This document shows positions 1-11,572 of a stretch of 64,000 bases of DNA, piece by piece. The stretch is from positions 3,158,212 through 3,222,211 of the forward strand of contig JABAKD010000003.1 in the NCBI GenBank assembly GCA_012845835.1, in the 5' to 3' direction. The notes beneath the pieces are model-generated. The model did no database searches, was not told the DNA's origin, and saw only the letters and a program-made list of their open reading frames with translations. Numbering within the stretch: the stretch's first letter is position 1; the number at the start of each line of letters is the position of its first letter. This DNA comes from Undaria pinnatifida (lineage: Eukaryota > Sar > Phaeophyceae > Laminariales > Alariaceae). A program made the translations under genes and the position numbers.

Positions 1-1700
1 TGGGCAGCATACGCCCGAGCTATTCTTGGATCTTGGCATACAAGCAGAGCTTGAACGAAAACAACATACATACGGGAAAACGTTTATTTCCAAGTTGGCA
101 TCATTTACAAATTGGCTTCTTATTTCGTCTCCACGGCACTTTTTTCATGGTCACACCTCGAAGCCTTTGGCCTATTATTGTCGCACGACTGCTGTGTCGT
201 TGCTTTTCGATATAAGATTCCACGGTTAAATACCTTTGTTCGAGCGTTCGTTGTCTTCGAGGGGGGCCGTTCCCTACCCAACGACACCATCATACCCAGT
301 GTCCGTGCCGATTCTTCATCCTAGAGAGATGCAACTTATATTTATGTGGTCACAGACTGTGAGACAGAGTAAAACAAACAATCGAAATTGATCGAGGTAT
401 AAAGCAAGTGAAATGCTAGCGCACCGGGTACGAGAGCACAACAAAACAGACCAGACCATGAAAAAATAGAAAATAAACACAACGAACGGAGTGATCGCTT
501 TTCAAAATCGCAGTGCAAGCAACAATGTTTTGTCAGTCTTTTTCGTCGCCGCTCCAAGGAGTCGTTCCGTATATATTGGTCCAATTTCAACGATCCATCT
601 TTCAGGACCGCATAATGAATATCCCACACTATTTCCATGTATATTTATCCCCACAAACGAAACGTGAATGCACTTCTAAAGGTAGGTGTGATTATTAAGG
701 TAGTGGTGTTTCGAACGCTTTGTTGTGCGGTTGCAAGAATTGCGCTAGCTACTGACTGTTGTTGCTGGTCAATCCGTTCAGCACCTCGACGTGAACGCGG
801 ATGGATGCTGAGCGAGACAAGCGAGAAGCGCGCGAAAAAATGTATTTTGAGCGGTATTCTCCAGTTATTCTTCGAATTTTGATGTATGGAGAAGTATATA
901 AAAAAACTTGGCAAGACATTACTTCCAAATTGGCGTCATATTTTGTCCCAAAACAAATAATATTTACTGTCAAAAGATTCCCACAGTACTGCGGTAGGTA
1001 TCATAGTAGTGCATTTATTTCTTGAATTTCGGTAGGTACACCTGCATATTACATGGATATAGACGTGGCAAGCGGACGCATGAGTAAAACGAGGGTGAGG
1101 TAGTAGTGATTAGGATTACTGCCCCAGAAAAAGCCACACAGCAGCATTGCGAGTGGCGGCGTCCTCGGGGCCTCGAGGGTGGTATTATACAAGTTCGGAC
1201 AAATCGTCATGGTTTGTACTCTCGTGCGAGCAATACAGGTACGTACGAGTAAGACCACACCGACCACACACAGCGATGCGCTATTACACAAAATATGCTT
1301 CTTGTCTGTGACATATTTCATGGCATGGAGCAAGGGTGTACCATACATTTTCGACAAAAAAAACAAGGGGAAAAATAATCGTTCCTCCTGTTGTTAAGCT
1401 GCGCCACGCGAAGGTCCTAGTAAGTCGACATTATCTACGGAAGAAACCAGTTAGTGGCGTCCATTCGTCCCGTATCGCATCGTACGCGTTTGGTGTTTTT
1501 TTTCCCGCGAAAACTTTTGGAGAAATATTATAGTCGCGTGCTTTATTGTTGCTGTGATCCCTGACTCCGTTGTTGTGGTCATTTGCCGGTCAAGTGCAAG
1601 CGGTCGTGTTGGTACGTAACTGACCAATAAGTTTATGTTGCTTCGTACTTACTTGACGTGCTCCTTGCTGCTGATTGCTGATTGATCATCTCTTCTAGTG
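1..1700. other. No gene recognised
   Basis: I see no convincing exon here. About 90 bp near 290-375 resembles sequence at roughly 19640-19730 between the two tRNA-Leu genes (shared GTCCGTGCCGAT and GTGGTCACA blocks), so this may be a diverged copy of that locus without the tRNA. Two short stretches near 90-130 and 925-960 also resemble each other. The rest is unassigned. Confidence 0.5.
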
Positions 1701-1703
1701 GGT

Positions 1704-2027
1704 TTTATTTTTTTTTGGCACACTTGACTTCTACTTTCCAGCTTCTGGACATACAAGCCGTGGTCACAGGTGTCGTCCTTCCCTTCCCCCCCTTCCGGTT
1801 ATTGCCTTCGTCTTTGTTGGTGCATAGGGTTCAGCACCCACTGATGGTCGATTTTCCATCGAGTGTTGCTACTCACCCTCTCGCGCTTACCGCAAGTCAA
1901 TTAATGCACAAGAAAAAATCCCACGAAAAATTATACCAGGTACGAGTACGCACTCGGCGGGATTCGAACTCACGAAATTGACCTATATACCAGACTCGAG
2001 GATGACCTGATACGCCACCGGGGCAGT
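1704..2027 (-). mobile_element. tRNA-derived SINE, copy 1
   Basis: Read on the minus strand, the element begins near 2027 with a tRNA-like head. It holds an A-box-like GTGGCGTATCAGG and a B-box-like GAGTTCGAATCCC, followed by a body of about 250 bp and an A-rich tail (the T run at 1704-1716). It aligns along its length with 12784-13088 on the other strand. The match covers the head, a CTTGTGCA block, a CGACACCT block and the CCAGAAGCTGGAAAGTAGA block before the tail. SINEs are transcribed by RNA polymerase III from these boxes and moved by LINE enzymes. No clear target-site duplication was found, only a possible CACT. Confidence 0.75.
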
Positions 2028-2029
2028 GA

Positions 2030-2574
2030 GTGATATAGAGCCGGTCACCACGGTGGTCTAGTGGGGTTACACTATTAATACTAGCGTTGGTCCTTGAGTT
2101 AAATAACCACCGCGTTGTTGGCTTTGTTGGCTTTATTTATTTGCAGGAATAAATGAGAAAAAAAGGATCAACTAACTACTGAGATCGCCTAGCAGCGCGG
2201 GTAGGTACAATTCGACGCGAATCGACCAGGGAAGAAAATGCTGAATTCTTCTCGCGATAAAAAATAGGGCAGGTACCGTAGTGGGGATGGGGGAGGGGAA
2301 GCCCGCTATATAACCCCGGATCTGAGTCATACTACTGGGAGGGCGAGAGTAGTGCGAGCATCACAGTAAATGGGATGGGAAAAAGAAAAGAAGTGAAATT
2401 ACTGCTGCTGTAACAATACGATACCTAAGCAAGATGCACCGATCGACTCGATCTGGACCGACTGCTGTATATTATGCAATTGGTCCATGTACAACTTCTC
2501 TGATCACAGGCCAGTATGAGATGATAGTCATGGAACTTGCTGAACTTCTGAGTGAGTGGTGGTTTCCTCTATCC
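2030..2574. other. No gene recognised; short duplicated segment
   Basis: Roughly 2205-2275 resembles 21295-21355: both share AGGGAAGAAAATG, a TCTTCT block and CGCGATAAAAA. The second copy lies about 300 bp upstream of a coding exon. This may be a duplicated regulatory or leader segment, but that is inference. Otherwise I see nothing. Confidence 0.3.
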
Positions 2575-3660
2575 ACGAACCCCGGCCGAGCCAATCAACC
2601 AAAGGTTGGGTAACACTGTGCGGGGTGGTATCGAGGCAGGGGGTCGAATGAAATGTCCGCGAACCGCGGGGTTGGGGTATACGAATAAGAATTCAGCAGT
2701 AGCGCGAGTTGCCCCATTTTTTTCTAGTTGAAAAATTAATTGAAGGATTTCTAATCCGGGGTTGGACCCTGTTCTGTGGTGCTGGCGTCGTGTACTAACC
2801 TCAGCTAGCTAAGCCTTCCACACCGTGCGGTGTGGTGTCCACCCGGGAGAAGTCGGTTTTCGTCCCCGGTTTGTTGGCGTTGATGGGGTATGGAGGGATT
2901 TCCGGAACTGCGGTCGGGCCCTATCCTCATTGGGTGAGTCGAAACGCCCCCCGCCCGTTTGCTGGTATCTCTCCTCCCCGGGTGTCCCTGGCTCTACGAG
3001 CTGCACAGCCGCTCAACGATAAGCCAATGTGACTAATAGGTGATTGTCGCATAATCGTGCGGGGCTGTGTCGACCCGCGGGAGAAGAAAAAAAAAATCGG
3101 TTATCGTCCACGGTTTGTCAGGATTTCTGAAACGGGCACAGGGCTTTATATCCTCCCAAGGCGGCGTTGCCCTTATGTCCGAGCCCCAGCCAATCAGCGG
3201 TAAGCGAATATGGTTGGGGTTCCACGTCGTGCGGAATGGTGTCGACACGGGAGGTCATCGTTGTTGTTCCCACGTTTTTGGAGCTTTAGAGATTCGGGGG
3301 ATTCATGAATCGGGGATGGGACCCTATCTTCTCCGTGTGCGACAGGAATGCCCCCCATTGATGGGCCTCTATCCGCCTAGGACAGTGCTGTGGAGCTCGA
3401 ACCAATCAGCGATTAGTCAACGGGATTGGGGCTTTCTCACCGTGCAGGTTGGTGTCGACCCAAGAAATCTCGGTTTGCTTCCCCGGTTGATGGAAGTTTT
3501 AAAGATGTGGAACGACCTCTGGACCGGGGATGGGACCCTATATCCTTCCGAGGCGGAGCTGGCTCAACATGCGAGCCATGTCCAATTAGAAAATCGGCCG
3601 GTGGGGTTGGGATTTCCACACCGTGCGGGGAGATATCATGTGTGGATGGATTCCGATCCC
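2575..3660. repeat. Degenerate tandem repeat, about 170-230 bp units
   Basis: A motif like CACCGTGCGGGGTGGTGTCGA recurs in divergent form near 2613, 2821, 3053, 3223, 3437 and 3619. Each is followed by GGGAGAA-type and CCCCGGTTTGTTG-type blocks, then GGACCCTAT-type and CCAATCAGCG-type blocks. Unit spacing is therefore about 170 to 230 bp, with six units. A 270-codon open frame through 3067-3879 is explained by this repeat and has no recognisable protein features. Confidence 0.7.
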
Positions 3661-4955
3661 CCATCGTGTCCGGGTGACGCCTACTTTGTGTATGAATCCT
3701 GTCTAATGAGCGATCAGACAAAACTCATAAGTTTTTTTCGTCTAATAAAACTCGAGTCTGAAATACTTAGCTGTCAAAATCGTAAGCGCTGTAGTCGCGT
3801 ACTGTATGTACAAGAAATGATAATCTACACAGCTGAAAACAAGCAGCGGCATTGCAATAGCATTCGAGGAGTTGAATAACGAAGGCAGTCATACCACCGT
3901 GTTTCGCGCCTGGAACAAGGTCAGCACGTCTCTCCACGATCAGACAACACACAGACAGTCGATCTGGGAGGCTCGGATCTAGATGATACCATTATATCAT
4001 GCATTGTATATTGCAGAAGCTGGCTCAGTGTGCGCCTTTCAGTGGCTACGAAGAGAACACGCAGCGGACATGGTCAGTCACCTTACTGGCCCCGGATGCT
4101 TGACTGAGTAAAAATATCATAAGAAACGCACTCGACACGTTTCTTCGCCAGACTAAAGGGTCAATCGGCGTGTGCTCGGAGATATCCGATCGAAATCTGA
4201 TGAATGGAGCTCGGAATCGGATTCACTTGAAAAACGGTAGCTATTAATAGTAGTACATTGATTGTTAGTCTATATCGAACTCTTGGCATTGCCTTACATA
4301 CTGTACGCGCAGTCTATGATTGTGTGTGGTGATTATTTTAACTCTACCAAGTATTGAATCGAACAATTCGAAGTGCTGCCCTGCCCTACCCAAAGCATGG
4401 GTGCTGGCGAATGCCGACAAACATGCGGAGCCCTTGTAATTACATTGAATATTTATATCTTGGCAAGATATTTTTTTTTCATCACTACTTGATTATAAGG
4501 ACATATGCTTCGCTCTCAGCGCTCCCACTCGGAATACGCCTGCCTTAATCCTCCTCTCGGAGAAGCTTCCCGGCGGCTTTCTTTGCGTTCCTGCTTTTCG
4601 CCTTCTTCGTGCTCCTCGGGACCGCCCCGACACAAACCTCAAGACAAAATAACCACTACTGCTTCTATATAAATATGCTCACACTATCTTCAAGATATTT
4701 TATTTTACACTTAAATTAAGTTTTATTTCGAAAAACCGAAAAAAGTAAGAAATCGGATGTTCAAAACTCGAGTCAGAAAGGAAAAAGAAAAAACAACGAG
4801 CAAGATAGCCGTTCCCACACTAACTCAGCATTAACAGCGTCCATAAAAAGAATCAAGTACAAACGTTTGTCCAGATATAAGTGCGTGCACGTTTATGTTC
4901 ATGGGATGTGCTCATGATTTGTGTCGGAATGCTGTTGTTATCGGTTCCATGAATT
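3661..4955. other. No supported gene
   Basis: Mostly AT-rich unassigned sequence. At 4545-4635 a GC-rich patch could encode a short Lys/Arg/Glu-rich peptide on the minus strand, but nothing supports it as an exon. About 90 bp before 4956 resembles sequence upstream of the second tRNA-like copy at 6675 (shared GTGCACGTTTA and ATCGGTTCCATGAATT), so the left edge of a segmental duplication lies here. Confidence 0.4.
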
Positions 4956-5035
4956 GGTCAAGTGGCCGAGCGGTCTAAGGCGCCAGTTTAAGGCACTGGT
5001 TTTCATTATCGTGAGTTCGAATATCACCTTGATGA
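4956..5035 (+). pseudogene. tRNA-Leu(AAG)-like copy, slightly degraded
   Basis: This 80-nt sequence is collinear with the intact tRNA-Leu genes at 19513 and 19792. The anticodon stem CCAGT/ACTGG pairs perfectly around a TTAAGGC loop (anticodon AAG). The acceptor stem has one end mismatch (G-G), and the T stem has a G-A mismatch next to the loop (TTCGAAT followed by ATCAC). The A box (TGGCCGAGCGG) is intact and a T run follows about 10 nt downstream, so it could still be transcribed. I call it a pseudogene because of the broken pairs, but a weakly functional gene is possible. Confidence 0.7.
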
Positions 5036-5284
5036 CGCACGCATCTTTTTTTTCTTAGTCACTATGTTGGTTATTTCAAGAAAAAAGTACAACTAAATGC
5101 AAAGCGAAACATCGAAAAATCCATTTAAACTACCAGGTAGTATTTTCAAGCTACATGTGGTATATTATAAATCGGGCGTGAATCAGCTTGCCATTGAGCG
5201 AGTGGCGCAGAGGGCCTTAAGTGCTGTTTGTTGCTATAGCAATGTAAACGATATCTAGTCTATTCTTGGGAAAAAAAAATACAC

Positions 5285-5885
5285 AAGCAACCGCAGCCAG
5301 AGCCCCAACCCCGGCCTGCTCCCTGTCCCTGTCCCAGCCCCAGCGGAATCCATCCGCCGCCCGATTCATTGCCCAGTTCCAGGGCCAGTCCCAGCCCATG
5401 CCCAAGCCCCAACGCCAGCCCTAGTCCCAACTCGAACCCTAGCCCTATAAGCCCGGCCCCAGCCCTGATCCAAGCCCCAGCGTCAGCTACAGCCCAAGGC
5501 CCGAACCAGACGTCAGCCCCACAGCCGCAGCTTCAACCTCAGCATCAAATCTAAGTCGTAACCGCAGCCCCTGCCCCGACCCCGGGTCCCATTCCAAACC
5601 CCAACCCCACTACTAGCTTCGGGTTTGCCCCAACCCCAACCCCAACCCCAGACCCAGCCGCAGCCCCAGCTAGCTCCAGCCCCCACCCCTCGATGCCCCA
5701 ACCCCAGCTTTAGCCCCAGCAGCAGCCCCAGCCCCAGCCCGATAGCCCCAGCCCCAGCCCCATTCCAAACCTCAGCCGCAGCCAATCCCCAACTCCTTGC
5801 CCCAGTCTCAGTCCCACAGTCCCAGGCCCAGTCCCAGACCTCCCTCCGATTTAAGGCACAGCCCTAGGCCCAGCTCCAGTCCCAG
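5285..5885 (+). repeat. CCCAGC/CCCCAG minisatellite
   Basis: About 600 bp of irregular hexamer-type repeats (CCCAGC, CCCCAG, CCCCAA) follow the tRNA-like copy by about 250 bp. The same arrangement, tRNA-like copy then CCCCAGC array, recurs at 6675-8435. The open frames on both strands (Pro/Ser/Gln-rich one way, Gly/Leu-rich the other) are low-complexity translations, not genes. Confidence 0.9.
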
Positions 5886-6674
5886 CTCCGTCCAACGTGT
5901 GTGTTCGAACACGTTGTTATCGGTTCCATTAATTGGTCAGGTGGCCGTGATAGATCGGTCGAGCGTTTTCTAGATTAACCGCTGCGGCTGATGCAATGGC
6001 ATCCGACCCGTCCATGTTCGGATACTTCGAAGTATAAGGTCAAGTATAGGGTCTATATAGAAGAGTTCTGCACCGACCAGTACCAGCAGCAGATTCGAAT
6101 ACTGCAGCAACAAAACGAAAACAAATAACAAATGCGTGGGAGACACTGGTGCAGCATGTTGAATTTTTCCAACTCAGTAGTAGTACTAACAGTACGTACT
6201 GCAAGGGCTTCGCTCCGCGGGTGGCTGACGCCGCCCGCTTCGCTCGCGCAAGGAAGAACAAACACACAAAAAATATGAAGGGAGCAGAAAGAAGAGGCCC
6301 GCAACTCGTTGCAACTAGCGATTTGATGATGCCAAGAGCTACTATTAGTGCAGAGTTGATTGCCCCACGCTGTGATGTGCGCTTGCTGGTGATGTCACGT
6401 TCTGATCGACCGTACGGGTGTAATTTACGGGGGGGGGACATGAAGAGGACCGAGAGAGGACAATCAATGAAGAAAGCAAAAAAACGAGTAGACAGCAGGA
6501 CACACACGCACATGCCGGTACATAACATTAACATTATACTTTGAGAGCTGATTGCGCTATGCTGTGCTGTTCTGTCCTTGTGATACATGCTGCTTGTCTG
6601 AATGTAAGTACGTGCACGTTTACGGACTGATTAAAATGTATGCCCGGACAAGGCTGACATCGGTTCCATGAATT
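5886..6674. other. Segmental-duplication spacer with fragments
   Basis: Near 5917-5945 there is a truncated copy of the tRNA-Leu-like 5' region (GGTTCCATTAATTGGTCAGGTGGCCG), after which similarity stops. At 6050-6120 a block with CTGCACCGACCAG and CAGCAGATTCG matches 19370-19435, which lies just upstream of the intact tRNA-Leu at 19513. This interval is thus built from copies of the tRNA-Leu neighbourhood. I find no coding exon. Confidence 0.55.
6203..6252. repeat. GC-rich hairpin repeat, copy 1
   Basis: AGGGCTTCGCTCCGCGGGTGG is followed by GCCGCCCGCTTCGCTCGCGCAAGG, giving a roughly 50-bp imperfect palindrome. Similar hairpins occur at 26449-26500 and about 58540-58585, the former in opposite orientation. 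It looks like a very small mobile or structural palindrome. Confidence 0.55.
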
Positions 6675-6754
6675 GGTCAAGTGGCCGAGCGGTCTAAGGC
6701 GCCAGTTTAAGGCACTGTTTTTCATTAGCGGGAGTTCGAATCTCACGTTAACCG
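6675..6754 (+). pseudogene. tRNA-Leu(AAG)-like pseudogene
   Basis: Same 80-nt framework as 4956-5035 with more damage. The outer anticodon-stem pair is lost (C-T), one T-stem pair is broken (GGGAG against CTCAC), and the acceptor stem has mismatches at positions 4 and 7 (GGTCAAG against GTTAACC). The TTAAGGC anticodon loop and the A box remain. The upstream ATCGGTTCCATGAATT is shared with the first copy, so both arose by duplication of flanking DNA as well as the tRNA. Confidence 0.75.
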
Positions 6755-6999
6755 TGTACGATGTTTTTTCCGCCTTACCGACTTTTTTTGTACATTCAAC
6801 AAAGAAGTAAAATTAAAACGACACCTCGCTTAAGTCAGCTGTGAAAACGATCGTTTCGTATAAACTCGGCCTAATTTTAAGCTGCTCTCAGTATACGCAC
6901 GTGCATCAGCCCGAGCGGGCGATGCAGCGTGCCATTAAGTGCTGCTGTTATGAAAAACGTCAACGACCATTGTTCACGGAACAATAGATGGAAGCAACT

Positions 7000-8435
7000 G
7001 CAAGCCGAGCCCCAACCCAGCAGCAACCCCAGCCCCAACCCCAGCCCCAACCCCAGCCCCAACCCCAGCCCCAGTCCAAACCCCAAGACCAGCCCCATGC
7101 CCAGTCCCTGTCCCAGTCCCAGCGCAACCCACCGTCTCATTCATTGCTCAGCCCCAGTCCCAGTTCCAGTCCCAGTCCCAGCCCCAGCCCAAGCCCCAAC
7201 GCCAACCCTAGTCCCAACTTGGACCCTAGCCCTAATCCCCGCCCCAGCCCTGATCCAAGTCCCAGTGCCAGCTCCAACCCCAGCCCCGATCCAGGCCTCA
7301 GCCCCAACCCCAGCTCCAGCCTTAGCCCCGATTCAAACCTCAGCCCCAACTCCATCTCTAGTGCCAGTCCCAGCTTAAGCCCACACCCGAACCCCACCCC
7401 TAGCCTCACCCCTATATTGGCCCCAGCCGAAGCCTAAGCCCCAGCCCCAGCGGTAGTCCCTTCCCAAGCCCCAATCCTGATCTAAATCTCAGCGGCAGTT
7501 CCAGCTCCAGCCCGATTCAAGCCTCAGCCTCAACCCCAGCACCAGTCCAAGCCCCAGCTCAACCGCCGGCCCAACCCCCAACCCCATTCCTAGCTTTGGA
7601 TTTTCCCAAGCCCCAACCGGAGCCCCAACCCCAACCCCAACCTCAGCCTCAGCCGCAGCCCAAGCCCCAGCCCCAACTCCAGCCCCAGCCCTCTCTCCCA
7701 TTGCCCCGATCCCAGTCCCAGCTTCAGCCCCAGCCCCAGTATCCCCCCCAACTCCAGCTCCAATCACAACGTCACCCACTTCCCAACCACAGCTCATCCC
7801 CAATCCCTTGCCGCAGAATTCGCCTCGATCCCAGGGCAAGTCCCAGACCTCCCTCCGACATAAAGCCCAGCCCTAGGCCCAGCTCCAACCCCAGTCCCAG
7901 CCCCAGTTTCAACCTTACACCAAGTCCAACTCTCAATCCGAACTCCGGCCTCACTCTCAGCCTCAACCGGAGCCCCAGCCCCAGCCCCGGCCCAGCCCGG
8001 CCCCAGCCCCGCCCTCGATCCAAGGCTCAGCCTCAGGCCCAGTCCCAGCCCGAGCCGCCGCCGCCGAAAAAAAAAGCCGCAATCCCAAGCACAGTCCCAG
8101 CCAACGCTTAAGCCCAACTTCGGCGTAAGACCAAGCCTAAGACCAATCCCCAGACCCAACTCCGGACCCAGCCTAAATCCAAGCACCAGTCCCACCACCA
8201 ATCCTGCCTCCTACCCAAGCCTCAACCCCGGCCGCTTCCCCGTTACCGAACCCCTGCCCAGACACCAACGGCAAACCTAGCTCCAGCCTAGACCCAGCCC
8301 CAGCTCAAGCTTCAATTGCCAGCCTCCATCCTAGCCCTAGGTCCAGCTCTAGACCCAGCCCCAGCCCCAGCTCCATCCCCAGCCCCATCCCCAGCCCCAA
8401 CCGCTAGCCCCAGCCCCAAGCCCAGGCTCAGTGCT
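7000..8435 (+). repeat. CCCCAGC minisatellite, 1.4 kb
   Basis: A long irregular array of CCCCAGC, CCCAGT and CCCAAC words, interrupted only by single-base changes, ends near 8435. It has the same composition and position relative to a tRNA-Leu-like copy as 5285-5885. Long open frames exist in several frames on both strands only because stop codons are rare in this composition. Confidence 0.9.
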
Positions 8436-8439
8436 AGCA

Positions 8440-9770
8440 CTCCCCAACAGTGCCGGGATGGAGCACGGCTGGTTTTCAACGACCGGGTTGGGAGTGGGGC
8501 ATTCTGGTTTCCACATTCGAGGGAGGCGGCATGGCAGAGAGGGAGGGTTTGCTATAGGAGCACGTGTAATGCATCTACATCGCCGACCAGAAACGGCTTA
8601 CGTAGCTCGTAGAGGTCTGCTATGAGGAGCAAGATCCCATAAGAGACCTTGCTTGCAACGCGAGGGGGAGAGGGGAGGGGAGTGATACCCTGCTGCTCTT
8701 TCTAACATCTTGATGTTTGGGTCTCAGGTACACTGTGGCGTCCGACCTTGCTTCCAGCGGCGGGGGGTGAAGCCCTGCTGCTCTTCGTAACAGCTCCGTG
8801 TTCGGGCATAAGTGTGTATTGCCATGTTATTCGTTTCCTTGGGACTATCACATCGGGCACGGAAGGGGTGGGGGGAAGGCAGTGTTCTGACTCTCCAGGC
8901 GTCGGACAAGAGAGGGAGGGTTGCTACAAGGGCGCGCATGGCGACACTTACATCGCCGACCTGGAATGGTTTATGGAGCTTGTCGAGGCCTGCAAAGAAG
9001 GAAAATACACAAGAGACGACCTTGCTTGCTGCGGGGGGGAGTGGGGGCGGTGGAGAGGGTGAAACCCTGCTACTCCTTCTAACAGCTTCGAGTTAGACCC
9101 CTTGGCGTACCGTGGCGTTCTGCCCTGCTTGCAGCGGGTGGGGCGGAAGGGGGGGGGGGGAGGTATACTTATTTCATGTATCCCGTTGTCGCATGATCGT
9201 ATCCCGACACTGATGGGAAGGAGCACGTCGGATTTTCACCGACCAGGACGACAACGTGTACACCAAGCGCGAAGCGCTGTGGGGTGTTCGGCAAGTCACA
9301 TGAGGGGTGAGCTGCATCCTACCAAAAATCATTTGCGAGGCGGACGGGGCGGGTGGCGGGGATGGGGTGGGCGTAGTGGGGGGGGCGGGGGTAGTGACGG
9401 GGGGGCGGTAGCGGGGAGGGGGGTGGAGCGGGGGGGGGAGGGGGGGGTCGGAGGGGGTAGTGAGGCCCTGCTGTCGTTTGTAACTGCTTGGTGATTGGGC
9501 CTTTCATGCCCTTGAACGGGGGATGGGGTGGGTTCTGCTGCCTTTTCTAACAGCTTGGTGTTCGGGCGTGATATATATGGCGGCATTCTACCTTGCTTAG
9601 GGGGGGGGGGGGGGGGACCCGGCTGCTCTTTGTAACGGCGTCGAGTTTTGCCCTTCGGTGCATATACTGCAGCGCTCTTCGTTAAGTTGGAAGCCTCATG
9701 GTTCCCACGGAAGGGGGGGAAGAGATGGGGAGAGGGCGGGGGGGGGCATGTTAATGGGGGGGGGTACTAA
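8440..9770. repeat. Degenerate G-rich tandem repeat
   Basis: A block of the form CCTTGCTTGCAGCGGGGGG, then GAAACCCTGCTGCTCTT, then TAACAGCTTCG/TGTTCGG recurs about every 90-200 bp (near 8650, 8750, 9025, 9120, 9460, 9540 and 9610). G runs of variable length separate the blocks. Two ATGGCGACAC...ACATCGCC blocks (8938 and 8565-type) are also shared with 9980. No gene is supported. Confidence 0.6.
9166..9345 (+). mobile_element. Dispersed element core (GCGAAGCGC family), copy 1
   Basis: This contains the family core: GGAGCACGTCGG, then ACCGACCAGG, the palindrome-like CACCAAGCGCGAAGCGC, GTTCGGCAAGTCACATGA and GGTGAGCTGCATCCTACC. The same order is seen at 20262-20450 (minus), 42545-42745, both arms of 51340-52820, and 61260-61530. 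It is a fragment of the long SINE-like element described at 51340. Confidence 0.75.
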
Positions 9771-10558
9771 TTTGTTGCTTGCCTTTGTCATGTGAACACT
9801 GACCACGCATCCCTGTCGAGACGGAGCACCGTTCCTACTCCTAATAGAGGCACCTCCAATATTTGGCGCTCATTATGCTTCTTCCATTTAATGCTGTGAA
9901 ATAAATCTTAACTTACCTCCTGCCTATTGGGCCGGGGAGGGGGGGGCGGGGGGGGGCGGGGGGGGGGGGGCGGAGCGCGCATGGCGACACCTATAAACAT
10001 CGCCGGCCTGAAACTGATTGACGGAGCTTGGATGCGGCCTAGGTAAAAACGTTGTGAGAGATATGGACGAGCGTTTTAATAGAGAGAAGGATGGAGCAAT
10101 GTCAACACGCGGAGCGGTTTTCAATCCCCTGAGAAGGGCAAAAACGACGCGTGCTCACGATAGAGGTACGAGCCCTTGTTGACTTTTTTTTTTTATTTTT
10201 TGTCGTTCTGAACGGCGGCGCGCCTTACCCCCTTTACAGCTGGGAAAGATCAATTGGAATTAGTACAGCGAAGGGGTTTAGGGCTCCGAAGACATTGCCG
10301 AAAGTCCCATTCTGGTGTTTCCAGTATGGTACTTTTACCTGTGCCTGGGCCATGGGTTTGGCCAACGGGTTGCAAACTCAGTTTACTAAAAAAAAACAAA
10401 TGCATTTGGGTGGGATATAGGTACAGTACAGAGCTCCACATCATGCTAAGAGCCTCAGTGAAAAAAAAATTCGCACCTTTTCCCTGGTGTTATGGTATTC
10501 CCCCTGGGAGCCTAACGAGGCGTAAGATATGGGACACGCCTGGATATAAAAGAGTTTC
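9771..10558. other. No gene recognised; G runs and short repeat pieces
   Basis: Long G runs occur at about 9935-9972. The block GCTCACGATAGAGGTACGAGC at 10152-10172 belongs to a dispersed motif also seen near 13197, 37202, 46806 and 56117. About 10340-10385 (GGGCCATGGGTTTGGCCAAC) resembles 46893-46935 and 14290-14325. A TATA-like GGATATAAAAG lies at 10541 just before the LTR-like repeat. I see no exon. Confidence 0.4.
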
Positions 10559-11028
10559 ACATGCCTTTGAAGGCATGTGCGTACAGGAAAAAGGGGATGA
10601 TGCTTTTTTTTTTGCCTCGCGGAATTGAACGCTTTTTGCAGTTCGTCCGTGGCGAGTGTGGAACCAATACAGGAGCCTGTCTAGTACAACTGAGTGACCA
10701 GCGTGGAACCTGCCTAGTAGAGAAATCTGCAAAGGGTGGCCTGTGTCTGTGACGGCCCCTTAATCTTACTTCATAAAAAAATATTTCAAGGACGTCAGCC
10801 GTGAGTTCGACGAACTTCGGGTCAATACTCATCTTTGCAAGCTGTGTTGTTGGTAGTTGTAATATACCATATGGGTGAGTTTTTTCATTAGGAGGGGTCC
10901 TGTTTTTTGTACCCCTGATAACAATACTCATCTTTGCAAGCTGTGTTGTTGGTAGTTGTAATATACCATGTGGGTGAGTTTTTTTATTAGGAGGGGTCCT
11001 GTTTTTGTACCCCTGATCTTATTGTACA
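10559..11028 (+). mobile_element. LTR-like repeat A followed by a primer-binding-type site
   Basis: It shares with 15931-16487 the stretch beginning ACATGCCTTTGAAGGCATGT, then GATGATGCTTTT, CTCGCGGAATTGAACGC, TTCGTCCGTGGCG, GTGGAACCTGCCTA and CTGCAAAGGGTGGCCTGTG. Both copies end in ...TACA directly before TGGCG(C/T)CG(T/A)CG(G/A)CAGGACAT, a layout typical of an LTR end followed by a tRNA primer-binding site. Copy A has extra sequence at about 10772-11019, including a 99-bp tandem duplication (units from 10824 and 10923). The 5' edge of the LTR is uncertain, and I see no pol gene nearby. Confidence 0.6.
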
Positions 11029-11141
11029 TGGCGTCGACGACAGGACATTCTGAGCCTGGTTGGGGTTTGTGTGGGGCAAGGGTGTGATGCGCATCATCTT
11101 GCGCGTGTCAATGTTGACGTATTTGTACTTGACGGTGTCTT

Positions 11142-11360
11142 GTGTGTTCGGCTTCAGCGTCTCGCAGTGCTGTTGGTGCTGCTGTGGTGAGCGTACCCAC
11201 TGTTGTACACGAGCCTGCCGCCGCTGTTGCGGCCGCAGATGCTTCGATCTCAGCGCCTCGCAGTGTTAATGGTACCCCGGCGGCGAGCGTAGCCACTGTT
11301 GTACATGAGCCTGCCGTCGCCGTTGCGACCGCAGATGCTATTATCGGAGGGCAAAAATAA
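11142..11360 (+). CDS. Possible exon with two Ala/Val-rich protein repeats
   Basis: About 110 bp after the primer-binding-type site there is an open frame of some 70 codons with two tandem units of about 33 residues. The units share TVVHEPA and VA-ADA motifs. Between them several differences are synonymous (CAC/CAT, GCT/GCC) and the rest are conservative (Ala/Val, Ala/Thr), which suggests protein-level constraint. No start codon or splice site could be chosen with confidence, and I do not recognise the protein. It could be the start of a retroelement internal region or a chance repeat. Confidence 0.3.
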   Translation: MCSASASRSAVGAAVVSVPTVVHEPAAAVAAADASISAPRSVNGTPAASVATVVHEPAVAVATADAIIGGQK

Positions 11361-11572
11361 TAATGATAATACCTTGGCCACGGGTTTTTTTTTGGTTGGG
11401 TTGTTCTTCATTTTTTTTTGTCAACGTTTGACTTCGGGTAAGGTGGAGAGTAGCTCATCTAATGAGGAGCCTTGAAAATAAAAAAGATGGAGCAGCACTG
11501 CCGTGGAATGCGGTGTTTGTGTCTGAACAATTACCCAACCTAGGTGAACAACGACCTCTATATTGTAATGTA
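11361..11572. other. Unassigned
   Basis: AT-rich sequence with a GAGTAGCTCATCTAATGAGGAGCC palindrome near 11450-11475, one of several GAGCTCCTCA...GAGGAGCC motifs in the window (also 14552, 15101 and 37488). Confidence 0.3.

Noticed and set aside
3067-3879. 270-codon plus-strand open frame
   Set aside because: It lies on a degenerate tandem repeat and shows no recognisable protein motif; length alone is not evidence here.
6040-6588. 182-codon minus-strand open frame
   Set aside because: Overlaps duplicated tRNA-flank DNA and a GC hairpin; no domain-like sequence and the opposite strand is also open.
5285-8435. Pro/Ser/Gln-rich and Gly/Leu-rich open frames up to 171 codons
   Set aside because: They follow CCCAGC minisatellites on both strands, with no domain, start context or splice signals.
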